From: Hedera helix
Taxonomy: Eukaryota; Streptophyta; Magnoliopsida; Apiales; Araliaceae
NCBI GenBank assembly: GCA_947179155.2
Contig: OX359265.1
Span: forward strand, 7,332,477 to 7,396,476
Direction of reading: 5' to 3'
DNA: 64,000 nucleotides
The notes below the pieces were generated by a model that had not been told where the DNA came from, did not search any database, and saw nothing but the letters and a program-made list of their open reading frames with translations. Positions 43,377 through 57,380 of the stretch are shown one piece after another. Made by a program: the position numbers and the translations under genes. The first letter of the stretch is position 1. The number at the start of each line of letters is the position of its first letter.

Positions 43377-46243
43377 TGTAAGACCCCGAATTTTATGAAA
43401 TACAAAATTTAATTTTTCTTCATATATATTTTTTTTTTGAAACAGTAAGTGGTTAAATCGATAAAGTTAAAAGTTAAGGATGTTATGTGCAAATTTTATT
43501 TTGTCGGACAATATTCGCTTTGTCGGGGAATATTCGTTTGGTCGGGGAATATTCGTTTGGTCCGACGGCGCCGAAATAACAAATTATTGGTGGACCCCAC
43601 AACGGAATATTTGTCGGATATAGAAAACGACAGAAATAACCTTTTTAAATAAAAATAGTCAACGGAACTATTAAAATGCCGGTGATAAAAGAATAGTAGC
43701 ATACGGTAGTTATTGGTATTTTCTGTAGCACTCGGTACTCTACAGTAGCACACGGTATTGCATAGTGTCTCATATTATTGATCTGATAATTGACACCGTA
43801 ACTGTTACGCATCATTTCATCGATAACTGTCACTGCATAATATTTTATATTATCAATTCAATAATTGTTGTTACACAGTATTTTGCATTATTGATTTAAT
43901 AATTGTCATTACACTGTATTTTATATCATTGAGTCAATAATTGTTGTTGCACTGTTTTTAAAATTATTGAACCTAATAATCGTCACAGTAACATATGTAC
44001 AGTAATTCACATTATTGAATCAATAATTATCATTACACAGTAACGTATGCTTTATTTTACATTATTGTTATCTCTATTATGATGTTATTTAAACAGTTGT
44101 ATTTCATTAATTTATTGACTTGATATCTAAGAGCTAACTATACTGTATTTATAACAATTAGTCATAATAATTGAATTGATAAAGTTATTTGTTTATAATA
44201 TAAAGTTAGGTGATTATTAGGTGATATGAAATGAATGGTGTAGATTAAAGTGTGAATTATTGTTGAATAATTGAATTGATTTGTTTATAATATAAAGTTA
44301 GGTGATTATTAGGTGATATGAAATGAATGGTGTAGATTAAAGTGTGAATTATTGTTGAATAATTAAATTGATTTGTTTATAATATAAAGTTAGGTGATTA
44401 TTAGGTGATATGAAATGAATGGTGTAGATTAATGATAATATAATATTTGAAATGGATGGTGTAGATTAAAAGATGATCTTTAAATGAATGGTTTAGATTA
44501 AATGAATGATAAGATTTTTGGCTATAAATAGAAGCCTTAACTTAAGGATTTTTCATAAACTTCCTTACTTGTTCTTTCTTTCTCTCTCTAAATACTTCTT
44601 GTGAAAGTTATCTCTAAGTGTGCTTAAGTCATCTTGAGTATTTGTGAAGATCTATAAGTATACGTGTACTGTTCAAGTTAATCAACCTCATTTAAATCAA
44701 TATTCAGTCACGTGTTGAGGTAAGGGATACCATCTTTTTCATCTTCCATTATTCAAACGTACTATGGTAAGGGATTATCATTATTTGATTCTCGATAATA
44801 ATATTGTTTCTTCCTTACTCATAAGACGTGCCTTTTATTTCCATGTATTAAATTGTGGGAATAACCTTACGGAGCGGATTGCCGCCTGTTGGTGAATAAC
44901 CTTTCGTATTCATTCATTATTAATCTCTGAGAATAACCTTACGGAGCGGATTGCCGCCTGTTTGGTGAATAACTCTTTGTACTCAAATTCTATTAAATTG
45001 TGGGAATAACCTTACGGAGCGGATTGCCGCCTGTTGGTGAATAACCCTTTGTATTAATTTCCTTCACCTTTTGTTAATCAAACCTGCTACGGTAAGGGAT
45101 ATTATTTTCTTTCATACTCCTAAATCGAAATTTATTATGGAACTATTGCTTCTATAATTCCTGAAAATATTATATGTTCCATAATAGTTGAACTTCATTA
45201 TTTCAACTGAACCTTCCTATTTACGTGAACCTTTCTATTGAATTGTAACCGTTATTCTGAACTGTGGATCTTGAATATCATTTTTAAATTTCACTCCACA
45301 TCATGTTGACAATTTGGACATTATTTGAATCTGTACAAAGTAAACTTCCGATACTTATTGTTATCCTATTTCTTCTGTTCATCATTTATATCATTCTAAT
45401 CATCCAAAAATCAAGCTGTTGTGAATATCTGTGGCCGGGGGCACAGATGTGATATATTTGTTGAACAGATGATAGGTTAAAGGCGATATAATAGGTTAAA
45501 GGCGATACATCTGTTCGGTGTCTTTTATGGCACGTGGTGAATGTTCTCTTTGGCCCGTAGTGCAAAGATGAACTGTTGTTTGGTATGATTATGACCAAAT
45601 GCTGAATCTGGTATAATCATGACCGTTGGTGCTATATTGAATATCTTTGGCCCGTAGTGCAAAGATGAACTGTTGATGTGCATGATTATGATCAGGAACT
45701 GTGAATTTATATTATCATGACTAATGGTATTTCAGATGATAAAAGTTGATGATGTTTTTCCTAAAAAGAGAACCGAGTGGACATTATAGTCTGCATTATT
45801 CTTCTAATAGATTACTCATTCCGCTGCTATTATTGATCTGAACGTTGTTTAAGAATTTAACTGCAGTTTTTGATATAAACCTTGTAGTCTATTGTATTCT
45901 ATCAAGAACTCAACTGTTGAAGACTAATGATAATTTATTCGTCATTATCTTAGTCATGATATTCTTTACTGGGCTATTTAAGCTCACCCTTTCTTTTGTT
46001 CGATTGTTTTTCAACAGGAGATGAAAACATAACAGGGTCTAGCCGGGGAATGGAGTGAGGGTCCGAGGAATAGTTATCATAGTCTTCACATTTTGTAAAA
46101 TAGTGTGGCAATAATAGTGAAGACTTAGTTGTGTATTATTATACACTGTATTGTTGTACGTTGTGCTTTGTTGTAATAATTTTGTTGTAGTATTTTGACG
46201 ACTCAAGTTTGGGCTGTGTGGGCTCAGATTTGGGGGCGTCACA
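43377..46243 (+). repeat. Solo LTR of the Tekay-like family (2,867 bp)
   Basis: It starts TGTAAGACCCCGAATTTTAT and ends GGGGGCGTCACA, the reverse orientation of the young element's LTRs, and matches them along its length with scattered substitutions. TTTAA flanks both ends (43372-43376 and 46244-46248). The main length change is the loss or absence of one minisatellite unit: three copies here against four in the young element. No internal sequence remains. Confidence 0.93.
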
Positions 46244-46389
46244 TTTAAATATTAAACTTAATGAAAAATATCCTCCCCAATATTATTTTTGTATTATTAT
46301 TATTTTTGTTATAATTTTAAATTAGTTTTTAAATATTTAAATTATTTAAATTTAACCCGAATGGCATTTCCGTAAATAATTCGAAAACT

Positions 46390-46670
46390 GAACCGAGGGC
46401 AGAATGGTCATTTCGCCGAAAAAAACACGGAGGGGCATAAATGTAATTTCGCCGGAAACAGTTGCTCGCGCATTGCGCGCGTTATGCCGAAGCAGGACCA
46501 AAACGATGCCGTTTTGGAGTCACTGCTTTGGCTTCCGCGCGTACGCGCGGCGATATTTTTTTCTGAGGCTAAACGACGCCGTTTTGTCTCCGCGTCCGGC
46601 TGCCAAAATGCTTGCGCGCATTGCGCGGAAAAACCAATTTTTTTTCTTTTTAGCAGATTGTGAACAGTGC
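46390..46670. other. GC-rich island within the giant solo LTR
   Basis: A sharp rise in GC with CpG-rich strings such as GCGCGCATTGCGCG and two ACGATGCCGTTTTGG/ACGACGCCGTTTTG palindrome-like motifs. Overlapping frames on both strands reflect base composition, not genes. The other giant LTRs have different GC-rich islands at comparable positions. Confidence 0.6.
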
Positions 46671-47224
46671 TCCGGCACACACATTTTAAATAAAAATATA
46701 CCATCAAGTAAGCTTTAAATCCTCAATAAAAATCCAAAAAAATTACCAATCACCTTATATTAATTTATAACATGAAAAATTAATTTTTCATGATTTAATA
46801 TCATTATTTTTTAATAAAAAATTTTACATCACATAAACTACCACAAATCATAACTTTTTGTGTATAACTCCATTTTGAGTGATTCAAACTTTGTTTTTCT
46901 CATGATTTAATGTTCTATACTATTAGAACATCAAACCTAAGTTTTATAAAAATATTTTTGGACATAAATTCCAAAACTTGTTTACACACTATTAAACACA
47001 TATTTTAGCATATAAAATATACCAAAATACAAACCAAACCTATTAAACTCAAGCATGACATAAATATTACAACTACACATTAATAACTATATTAACATGT
47101 TTATACTAACATGATGATTTATTTAATTTAAAAACAAAACTTTATTTAAAATAACCATTACCTTGATTTAATGGCTATTCTTCTTTTTCTTCCAAAATAA
47201 GTTGTGAAGGAATATGACATGAAC

Positions 47225-50200
47225 TGTAATGACCGAGAAAATTACGAACCCAATTTTTTTTTATTTATTAATTATATCCATAAGAAAATATGAGGTGTGA
47301 AGTATGAAGTATGTGTGTATGTGGTAAGTTGTATGATGAGAGGTATTAAATTAGTTAATTAAATTAATTAACTAAATAAGGAAAAAGATTTCGAGAGAAG
47401 CTTATGTGATGAAATCACAAAGCTTGAATGTTGACCTTGTATGGCAATTAAGAAGATTTATAGTAAACAAGTTAATTACTTGTATGAATAATGAGAAAGA
47501 AGAAGCAAGTGAATTATTTAAGATAATCCAATATGGGAATAATTGTTTGTGTATGGTTAACTATATTATAAACCCAATTTAATGATAAGGGTTAGTGAAT
47601 GAATTAAATTAGTCAAGTCAAAGTACTTTTATTAATATGTGTTAGGGTTTCATGAAAACAAACCCAAGAATTTGTAAGTAATAGTGTTATGTAAGCTAAT
47701 TTAGTTAAGGAGTCCAATGGACTTATAAATAGCAAATCTAATTGGATTATATAATAAGTCCAAATTATATATTAAACTAGGTCCAATAAACTAACCTAGT
47801 ATCCTATATAATTTAATTAAACATTGATCCATGTAATTAATTAAACTAGCCCAATGCTTGTTTTAATTAAATGTAACATAGATTATTTAAATGTTAGCCC
47901 AATGTGATAAATAAATTGAGCCCAAACAAATTAAATGAATGAGCCCAACTTATTTAATACCTAAGTCCAAAGTGGAGCCCAATAGGAAGTCAAAATGTTG
48001 GTCAAACATTATATATAGGTATATATATCAATTGGTGTATATATGTATAATAAATGTAATAAAAATAAAGCAAAAATGGGGGATTTATCCCATTTTGCTG
48101 AGATTTAGGGGGCCCCACTTGGGGTTGCTTGATTTTCCAAGTTGCTTGTAATTTACTCCTTGTCATAGTAGGTGAACAACTAAGGTCAATCACAATGTCA
48201 ATCAACCTAGTCATTCATGCAATAGTAAGCACCAATTAGCCTTAATTTGACCAACATTGGTTGATTAGGAGAATTGATGATGGTTTAGTAGATGACTATA
48301 AATAAGATACTCCACACAAGTATTATGTTGGTTGGTTCATTTGCTAGAGATTTCAAGAGTGAAAAGAGAGAGCATTTGAAAGCTAAAGAGAGAAATACTT
48401 GTAAGTTAAGAGGAAAAAGCTAGAGAGCTTGTGAGCTAGTGTGATAATGGTTCACTCAAGAAGGAAGAAGAGGCCTAGCAAGAAGAAGATCTCCATAGAA
48501 GGAACTATGAAGGTTGAAAAGTGTTCTAACCCTTCCTTAGTTAATTTATATGGTCTATATATGTTTTAATCGGTCAAAAAGTATTTTTAACCGATCAAAA
48601 GTTATTTTGATGATCTAGAAGTCTAAAACTATGATATATAGGTATATTCATGGTTTGATATAGTTAAATCATGTTTTGGTATGAGCGGTATGCATAAAAA
48701 TGCAAGAAATGTCTATATTAAGTTTTACCGGTAAACCCTAGTTGGGGTTGTGATTTATAGCATTTCATTTTGAAAGCTAGAGGTTGTGTTTGAAATTTTC
48801 TTCTTTGATATGGTAAATATATAAGTTAAGAACAAAACCTAGTTGGTATAATGTTCATACGAGTTGTTATGGTTAAGATATGATTTTTGAACCAAGGAGG
48901 CTCATTTTAAGAACCCAATGTATAAATAGTCCACTTTGTGGCTATTTTTCATAACCAAAACCTTTCCAAAAAATTTGATCCAATGATGGAATATTGTAGT
49001 TTAGGAAGATACGAATCCATCGATACCAATTTGAGGTCATTTGAATTTGTAGATTTCATTTTATTCAAGTTTTAATCAAAGGAGCAAAAGTTGAAAAATC
49101 AGAAAATGGCAATTCTGCAGTTTCTGCAAGAGGAGGGCCGGGGCCCTTGGTCACTGTTCACGGCCAGTGAGTTTTCCGTTCCGGGTCGGGTCGGGCCATC
49201 CGGGTCGGGTCGGGCCGGGTCTTTTAAGTCCAAAATTGATAAAATTGCTTAAAAATTAATATAATTAATTTGGGACCCAACTTTAATAATTATTTATTAT
49301 TTATAATAAATAATAAATAAAGTAAATAAAAGCTATTATTATAATTAATTATTATTTAAAGGATATTAAATGGTAATTAAAGAAAGATGAAGTTAATAAG
49401 ATAATTATTTATTATTTTAATAAATAAGGATAATTAGTTAATTATTATTTAAAGGATGTTAAATAATAATTAAAGGGAGATGAAATGAATAAAATGATAA
49501 TTTGTTATTTAATAAATATTAAATAATAAATGGGTTTAATTAATTAAGAGATTATTATTTAAATAATCATTAAAGGATTTGAGGATTGTTAAAATATTAT
49601 TAAATGGTTAATAATATTAATAAGAGATTAAAATATTATTAAATGGTTAATAATATTAATGAATGATTAAAATATTATTAAATGGTTAATAATATTAGTA
49701 AGTTAATAAAATATTATTAAATGATTAATAATATTAATAAAGGATTAAAATATTATTAAATAGTTAATAATATTAATGAATGATTAAAATATTATTAAAT
49801 GGTTAATAATATTAGTAAGTTAATAAAATATTATTAAATGATTAATAATATTAATAAAGGATTAAAATATTATTAAATAGTTAATAATATTAATGAATGA
49901 TTAAAATATTATTAAATGGTTAATAATATTAGTAAGTTAATAAAATATTATTAAATGATTAATAATATTAATAAAGGATTAAACTATTATTAAATGATTA
50001 ATAATATTAATAAAGGAGTAGAATATTATTAAATAATTAATAATATTATTAAAGGATTAAAATATTATTAAATGGTTAATAATATTAGTATGAGAATAAA
50101 ATATTATTAAATGGTTAATAATATTAGTATGAGAATAGAATATTATTAAATGGTTAATAATATTAATGAAAGAAGAAAATAGTATTAAATGATTTTATTT

Positions 50201-51873
50201 TGGGTGTAAAATATTATTAAATGGATAATAATATTTATGAGTTATTGAAGATATTATTTGATGAATAATATTATTTGAAGAGTAAGATATTATTAATAAT
50301 GTTAACATATGATTGAGATATTATTAATTGATTAATAATATTAACTAAAGATAAGGGTATTATTAAAGGATTAATAATATTATTGAGAGGATAAAATATT
50401 ATTAAATGGTTAATAATATTTATAAATGATTAAGATATTATTAATATCATTGGGGTTAGTGTAAAGCATTAGTTAATTATTACTAATGTTAATAAGTGTT
50501 TAAGATAATAAAGAGATTTAGATGATTATTAGATGGTTAATAATATTGAGGAGCTAAGTGATTTATTATTGAAATAATAAATGGTTAAAATATTATTATA
50601 CGATTAATAATATTATATCTGGTGTTTATATATTATCAAAGGAGATAATATTATAAAAAAAATGAAGTGATGGTTATGTAAGTTAAAATATTATTAAGGG
50701 ATTAATAATATTATTAAGAGTTTTAAGGTTATGATTAAGTGATCGATGATTTAAGACATATATGTTAAGGTTATTAATGTTAAATAAACCTATATGTGTT
50801 ATGCTAATTGGAGGATCAATGTTATTGAATATTAGGTCACCCAAAGGAAGTATTTTTAAGTTGAATAGCAGTAGTCAGCGGAACAGGCAAGTTCTTCTTA
50901 ACCCTAACTTGTATTTATTGTTGCAAGTTTCCTTCAACTTTATTTACATTGAGCTATTCAAATTATTGTTGAGCAAATTCTACACTCGTAGCTATTTGAC
51001 AGAATTTAAAGTGGATTAATTATCTAAAATTATTCCACCTCAGTATTGGTTATTGTATTCGCACATAGTGCATTTGCAAATGTTATAGTTTAGTAATTTA
51101 CGAACTGTTTAAGAATGTCTAAGCTAATTATTTCGGGTAGACAAATGCATGTTTAAATTCATCTAATTGAATATTATGAAAGCTTATCCAAACCATTGGC
51201 TGGTGCGGATTCTTACAGTAAGACTGAGAAAGAACAACCCTAGTTAAAGGGGATTTTTATTTGTCGGGAAACCGAACGCGCTCAAGAAATCTAAATGTTA
51301 TGCATATACATAGGACATGAGAGGACTGATCCCCTCGAGTGTCCCGTTATTTTTAACAAGGTGTCAGACATTGTATGTCTGTTCTACCTTAGTAGCAGTT
51401 CATGGTCCATTGAGACCACTCAGCAGTAAAGAGTCAATCTATTCTTTTATTGAACATTGATTCTTGTTATTTCACAATTGTTATTTATTGTTGAAACTTT
51501 CGAAGATAAATCTTTTTCATTCATGATATATCATTTCTTGTTTATTTAAACTTGCTGGGCAAAGTAGTTGCTCACCCTTGCTATATCATGAACTATTTTC
51601 AGTTAAGCCGAGTGATCTAAGGAGTACCACGGCAAAGGAAAGATGAACGAGTAGACGTAATTAGTCGTACTATATGTGTAAACCTTTTTGTGTATTATAA
51701 GGTAATGATGATGTATTAAGGTTAGTGGAACCTGGGATTGAAGGTACGTTTCGTAATGAAATTATGTATGTTTTTCGCGAGTTATTGAAGTTTTAGTTTA
51801 TGAATGTTTGTCAAGTGATGAATAGTGAGCACCGAACCCGAGGTTCAAAGGACCCGGATTTGGGGGCGTCACA
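47225..51873 (+). repeat. Giant solo LTR (4,649 bp), plus orientation
   Basis: It starts TGTAATGACCGAGAAAATTA and ends ATTTGGGGGCGTCACA. TGAAC lies on both sides (47220-47224 and 51874-51878). The segment near 48580-48740 is the reverse complement of about 9330-9500 in the LARD-like LTR, showing family membership. It holds a GC-rich island at about 49125-49225 and a long hairpin array. No retroelement coding is present. Confidence 0.9.
49560..50440. repeat. 39-bp hairpin array with a 117-bp higher-order repeat
   Basis: About 20 units of roughly 39 bp each contain AATATTATTAA-(4 nt)-TTAATAATATT, perfect 11-bp complements around a four-base loop. Between about 49690 and 50040 the units are organised in threes: the marker TAATATTAGTAAG recurs at 49690, 49807 and 49924, exactly 117 bp apart. 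The array decays into irregular copies after 50150. Confidence 0.85.
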
Positions 51874-54800
51874 TGAACCAAGACTCCTTCTCTTCTCTTA
51901 GTATTTTGCTCTCAAATTTTCTCACCCTCTCAAATGCTCTCTAGCTCTCTCTTTTGTTTGAAAATAAAAGATGAGAAATGACTTTCAAAAACTACTAAAT
52001 TGTAAGTATACTTGCAAATATGATAGATACATAATATGTCTAATAATTTAGCCCATGCCCCTATATGGATACTTACACAAAAAAGCTAGCCATGACTTAG
52101 TTGGTGAAAAGAAGCATGGTTCATGTACTTAAAAAAATAAAACAAGCAACCAATAATTAAATAAATGAAAAATAAATTAAAATAAAACAAAATCAATTTT
52201 CTCTCTCATCTCCCACATGATGGTCGGCTGATGACTTTTGATTTGTCCCAAAATGAGTGTCACATTCCACTTTTAAACAATTAATAGTTAATTTAAGTAT
52301 TTTCCTAGTGGGCCAATCATTGGGCTTTAATTTAAATTACCAATTGGGCTTCTATTAAATTGTTTGGGCTACTAAATTGTCAAATTTTATTATTCTCCAC
52401 TTGGGCTACTAATTGACCCATGTTGGGCTAATTTAATAATTTACACATTAATTATTCAATCCATGATTAAATAAATAATTACATTGAATAAATAATTAAA
52501 TATTCTAACCCATAAGTATTAAATTACTAAATGGACTAATAAATATTATTATTAATATTTCACATTATTTACATTAATTAATAATCATATTAATTAATTT
52601 ATTATATTTAATTCCCTCATTATATTCAATTTAATTGAATATTTAATTAATATGAAACTTATCAATTATTTTGATATTAAAACTTTAGGGTTTGTTCACT
52701 AATTTAATAACATATTAGTGACCCCCTTTAATTAATTTTAGTAATTAATTACATAATTATTTAATCACATAATTAATTAATCACATAAAATGATTTAAAT
52801 AATCTCGTAAAACTAACTCGTTGGAAATTAAATTAATAATTTAATTAATAAAGACGTGAAAATTCTAGGACATTACAAATAGCATTCTTTGTTTCGAATT
52901 ATAAATTTAATATTATTTTTTTTAAATTAATCTTAAATATTTTAAAATTTAAAATTAACATAATTTAATTAAATTTTAAAAATAATAAATTTTATAATTA
53001 AAAATACCTTTTACGTAGTTAATTTTGAGTTTGACAATAATTAAAATTAATTTTAAAAAATTCAATATATCAAATTATTGCGTTCATATATTATTAGCTT
53101 CTATTTTATTTTATCCATATAATCATTATGTAGATTTAAACTTGAAGTATAGGAATGCGTTTAGTAGTTCGTAGGAGACTAATCAGATAATTCTTATGTC
53201 ACATACATTCAAAATTTAAAATTAAAATTGTTTGGCGTTTTTATTTTAGACAAAAACCCTAATTTATAGACAAAAATTCTAATCTTCATCTTTAGATCTA
53301 GAGAGACTTCTTTTTATTTTGAAGAGACTCTTTTCAAGATCTATTTTCTTATACTCCAATTATTTCCTCTTTATTGTGAAGTTTATTTTTTCCTTTTGAC
53401 TTGCTTTTTTCATGATATGACTGATTTTATTTTATTTTTGTTAGAGGATTTCATTATCATATCTTGAAAGACTTTATTTTTTCTAGTTGGATTTTTTTTT
53501 TCGTTTATGAGAATTTTTTTCTATGCATAAATGATTGAAGATAAATTGTTTAAATTTGGATGTAACGTTATCACGACGACATATTCTTCATTTGCTCGTA
53601 TTAAAAAATTGTTCAAATCTGCATATTCTGTTATTAATTTTGAATTATAATTATTCTTAGAAATATATCCTGTGTTCACTAACTGTTATTACGATTGATC
53701 ATTTTTCTGATTATATGTTATTATGTTTAAAATAATCATCATTTTAATTTTTTTGTAATGTAATTTTTTTTTATCATTTATAACAATTTATAATTTTAAT
53801 ATATTTCAATCGATTAGACTCTTCAATAAAAAAAATAAAAAAATAAACTTATATTTTATTTTTATCCATATGATTTGAATATCCTGACGGTCTTCATGTT
53901 ATTAGTCATATAGTAATGTTATTAGCTAGGTTTTGTACGCGTAATAGAAATTTGATATAATTTAAATGTAATACAATAGAGTTATAATATAATAATAATA
54001 ATAATTTATTATGAGATATTTATTTAGTTAATTATTGATATTTATGTAATAATTATAATATTATTATATTATATTTAAAATTATGTTTAATTTATTAAAT
54101 TATATAATATATACAATAAATAAAATAAATTGTAAATTAAAATATCAAATATGTTATAATTATTATTATTTTTTCTTTTATAATTTTTTACAACGAGTCA
54201 ATATATTAATTAAAAAATATAATAAAAAACTTAAAAATTGATCTAATAACATTACACTTATAATAGAGTAATACATATAATAAAAAATTAAATATAATAA
54301 ATTTCACATATATATAATAATTTATTACATTATGAAACAATTAAATTAATTTAACCCAAACCAAATAACACTTTTAACTCTAAGCTTAGGAAAATGCAAA
54401 TGTGATAACCAAAAAAGTCAAACTGCAGAACCTGAACCAAGTCACAAGATTGACTAGATACAGTTTCCACTTGACTTGTTTTGGTCACGACGACATCTCC
54501 CCGTAATCATTTCGTTTCCCTAAATAAGTCAGAAAAAGATTATTACAATATTATTTCAAACTAATTAAACAACCCAATCCATCCTTTGAATACAATAATA
54601 TTACTACAATAGTACAAAACAGTCCAATTAAATATTAAAATACATTATTAATCAGAAAGAAGGTCTAACTACGGCTGATGAACGTGACAAATACTCATAA
54701 AAAAATAATTATATTTTAAAATAATATATTTTTTAATTTGGCATTTTGTGAAACTGCTTAACTCATCAAAATTACAAATGCCATTTGTCGTTTCACAAAT

Positions 54801-55433
54801 GATCTGAGTTTTTGACTTAATTAGTTTCTTAATCAGATGATTATTAAGTTGATAATATATAATTTAGAAGATTATTAATAATAATACACTCACTTAAGTG
54901 TTGCTTTTAAATAAAGTTTGAACACTTCACTCCAAATCTCCAATCCTACGGGGGGCCATTGGCCAAGGAAAAGGACGATTCTCCCACTAATTTTTGTCCA
55001 ATCAATGAAAAAATGATACCCTTTAACCTACTCCCAAAGCTCAGCTAATATTATATAATTAATTAATATATTATATATTATACTTCTGATTCAATCTCAA
55101 GATCAATAATCCTCCAATTAATTAATGATGGGCATCTTTGAAAGTTTTAGAATGTTATAATTAATGGTACTATGTGTCACATGCATTTAAACATTATCAC
55201 ATGAAATCTTGATTTTTTTAAAAAATTAAATCAATGGACTTCTTTACAAATTGTTCTAAAATAAAATATTAAATTAAATCAATAAATTATTATTTCATTA
55301 AAATAAAATACTAGCTTCGTTCCATAATTTAAAATTAAAATGAATTTTTTTTATTTCAAAATAAATAAGCAAAATGAATTTAAAAAAAAAATACTTAATT
55401 GTTATATTATTATTATTTGTGAATAATAAAATG

Positions 55434-55533
55434 ATAAGGTGGGTTTCCTATTTTATACATTTTCAATTTAAATGTCAACTTCTTTATGGTTTACTGATCA
55501 CAAGATCAGAAAAAATAGGAAACCCCACCTTAT
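55434..55533. repeat. Short hairpin with ~21-bp near-perfect arms
   Basis: ATAAGGTGGGTTTCCTATTT at 55434 is matched by AAATAGGAAACCCCACCTTAT near 55513-55533, its reverse complement with a one-base insertion. The loop is about 55 nt. The arms are mixed-sequence, not just A/T, so the fold would be fairly stable. Confidence 0.7.
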
Positions 55534-55928
55534 ATTAAACATTAGATATATTAGACTTCATGGCAATGGCGATACAGATCAGTGGGATATTAACAATTTT
55601 GTTAAAAATAATAATTCGGGAGGACATTATTTTTCACTCGTTTCTAGATCAATGATGAAGTTGATACTATAATAAACACATTATTAATTTGAATTGTTTT
55701 TTTTTTCTTAGTCTTCATAAAGAAATTGCAGCGAAATTGTTTAGAAGCTGACATACAAATTAATATTATTTTAGGTTCGTTTCAAACTGAATTGAATTAA
55801 AAAAAAATAATTAGTAATAATTGTATGGTCAGAAATCACAGTCATCAACCAAAAATAATGTGTAATTGTGACAATAATTTAGCTCCATGACATATGCAAC
55901 TAACTTACATTAAAAAAGATAAACTAAG

Positions 55929-55930
<2 letters not shown>

Positions 55931-56003
<73 letters not shown>
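55931..56003. repeat. Compound microsatellite (AC)n(AT)n
   Basis: (AC)16 or so at 55931-55963 runs directly into (AT)20 or so ending at 56003. Confidence 0.95.
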
Positions 56004-56006
<3 letters not shown>

Positions 56007-57380
56007 TCCGTATGAAGCGTATAAAATTCGTACCTATGGCTTACCTAATCACATATGGTGGCACAAGTTTAAGGCATCAAACAAATCCACGTTGTTCTAG
56101 GTGGGAAAGGCCCCTAACAATTGCATATACTATTATCCCTTTTAAAATTAATTGAAAATGTTTTTATATTCAAAGTTGCTTTGATTCATTAAAATTAAAA
56201 AAGTAAGATATTTTAGAATTTATAATAATATTTAAATAATTTATAATTTTTTAAGTTGTGTTAAAATTAAATTATCATATTAATTTTAAATTTAAAAATT
56301 ATTAAATTTGTGGGATATAAACTCATGAGATGTCAAGTCAAATTAAAATTGGGTTCCATGATAAGCATTGCTGGCATGTTTTTTTTTCTTTTATGTTTTT
56401 GAATTTGGATTAGAATGGCAAGGAGCCATACAATCCGTGTGGGATTGAACAGAAAAAGAAAGCATAGGATTTTAATCCTTTTTTTGGGTTCCAAGTAAGC
56501 TAGTGGCGGAGTAAATCCTAATATTATTAGGATTTTAAATGACTGCTAGTGAAACCCACTTGGAATTGGATATCATATACCATATATCTACAGCTCCTAC
56601 GTGGGTGAATAATCCAACCAAAAAAAAGTTAATATAATAACTTTTGATATTACTTTTTTCAGCATTAACCTATTTTTTTTTTTAATTGACGAGTCACTCT
56701 TTTTAATATCTCTTATTTAATTCATTAAGAGTATCTATCAATTCTATCAAATCTCTCTATTTGATGAGTTTATCTATCAATATTTCTCATTTAATTTACC
56801 AAAAATTTTCTCGAAAAGAGTCTACTACTTACTCAAAGAGTATATAATTTATCAAATATTCATAATTCAATGAGCTTAGCCATCACGTCTCTTCTTAACT
56901 ACGAGCCCACATTTTTCAATATCTCTTGTCAAGAGCCAATCAAGAGCCTATGTGAGAAGAGTTTATCACACCACTTACTTAATGAATTATTTTAGTCTAT
57001 CATGCTCAATTAATTCATACCATACCCATGACCCAATCCATAGTTATGACTATTAAATTTACACGCACCAAACAATATAAAATAAAGAGAGATAAAATAA
57101 CATAAGACTTACACATGAAAAACTCTTAAAAAAAAATCGCAGGGTAAATTTCAAATCTACACTATATCAATAATAATGGGTTGACAATAATTCTTCTAAT
57201 TTTTACGGCTTAAAACTTAAAGTTTCACAATACCACAATATAACTTTTTATACGGACTATAATAAGTAAAATCATCCCTTCCACGATAATACAACTTTTT
57301 TGCACAAAATATAAAACTCACAAAAACTTTCTTCCTCACACAATACAAAACTCAGAATGCTATATGACTTTTGATTATGT

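Larger units (their letters stand above)
41445..52877 (-). repeat. Giant solo LTR (~3.9 kb net), split by two nested solo LTRs
   Basis: The plus strand starts TGTGACGACCCCAAATCCGG and ends TAGGACATTACA, giving TG...CA termini. AATAG flanks it on both sides (41440-41444 and 52878-52882), a perfect 5-bp target duplication. Removing the two nested LTRs and one copy of each of their target duplications leaves 3,907 bp, close to the 3,996-bp LTR at 7285. The segment GCAAGAATGAGCAACTAGTT near 41770 is the reverse of the matching part of the 47225 LTR. No internal region or second LTR remains, so it is a solo LTR left by LTR-LTR recombination. Confidence 0.88.
52883..57380. other. AT-rich intergenic region
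   Basis: No gene recognised in 4.5 kb. A Stowaway-like remnant may lie at 52890-53075 (TTTCGAATTATAAATTT wording without clear ends), with similar fragments near 55310 and 56140. The 66-codon frame at 55472-55672 overlaps a hairpin and has no recognisable domain. Confidence 0.55.

Noticed and set aside
46404..46718. 104-codon plus frame and overlapping 99-codon minus frame
   Set aside because: Both arise from the GC-rich island in the giant LTR, where stops are rare. Neither resembles a known protein.
49560..50440. Regular 39-bp periodicity considered as a CRISPR-like or centromeric satellite
   Set aside because: It lies entirely inside an LTR with defined ends. The spacing elements are themselves repeats, not unique spacers.
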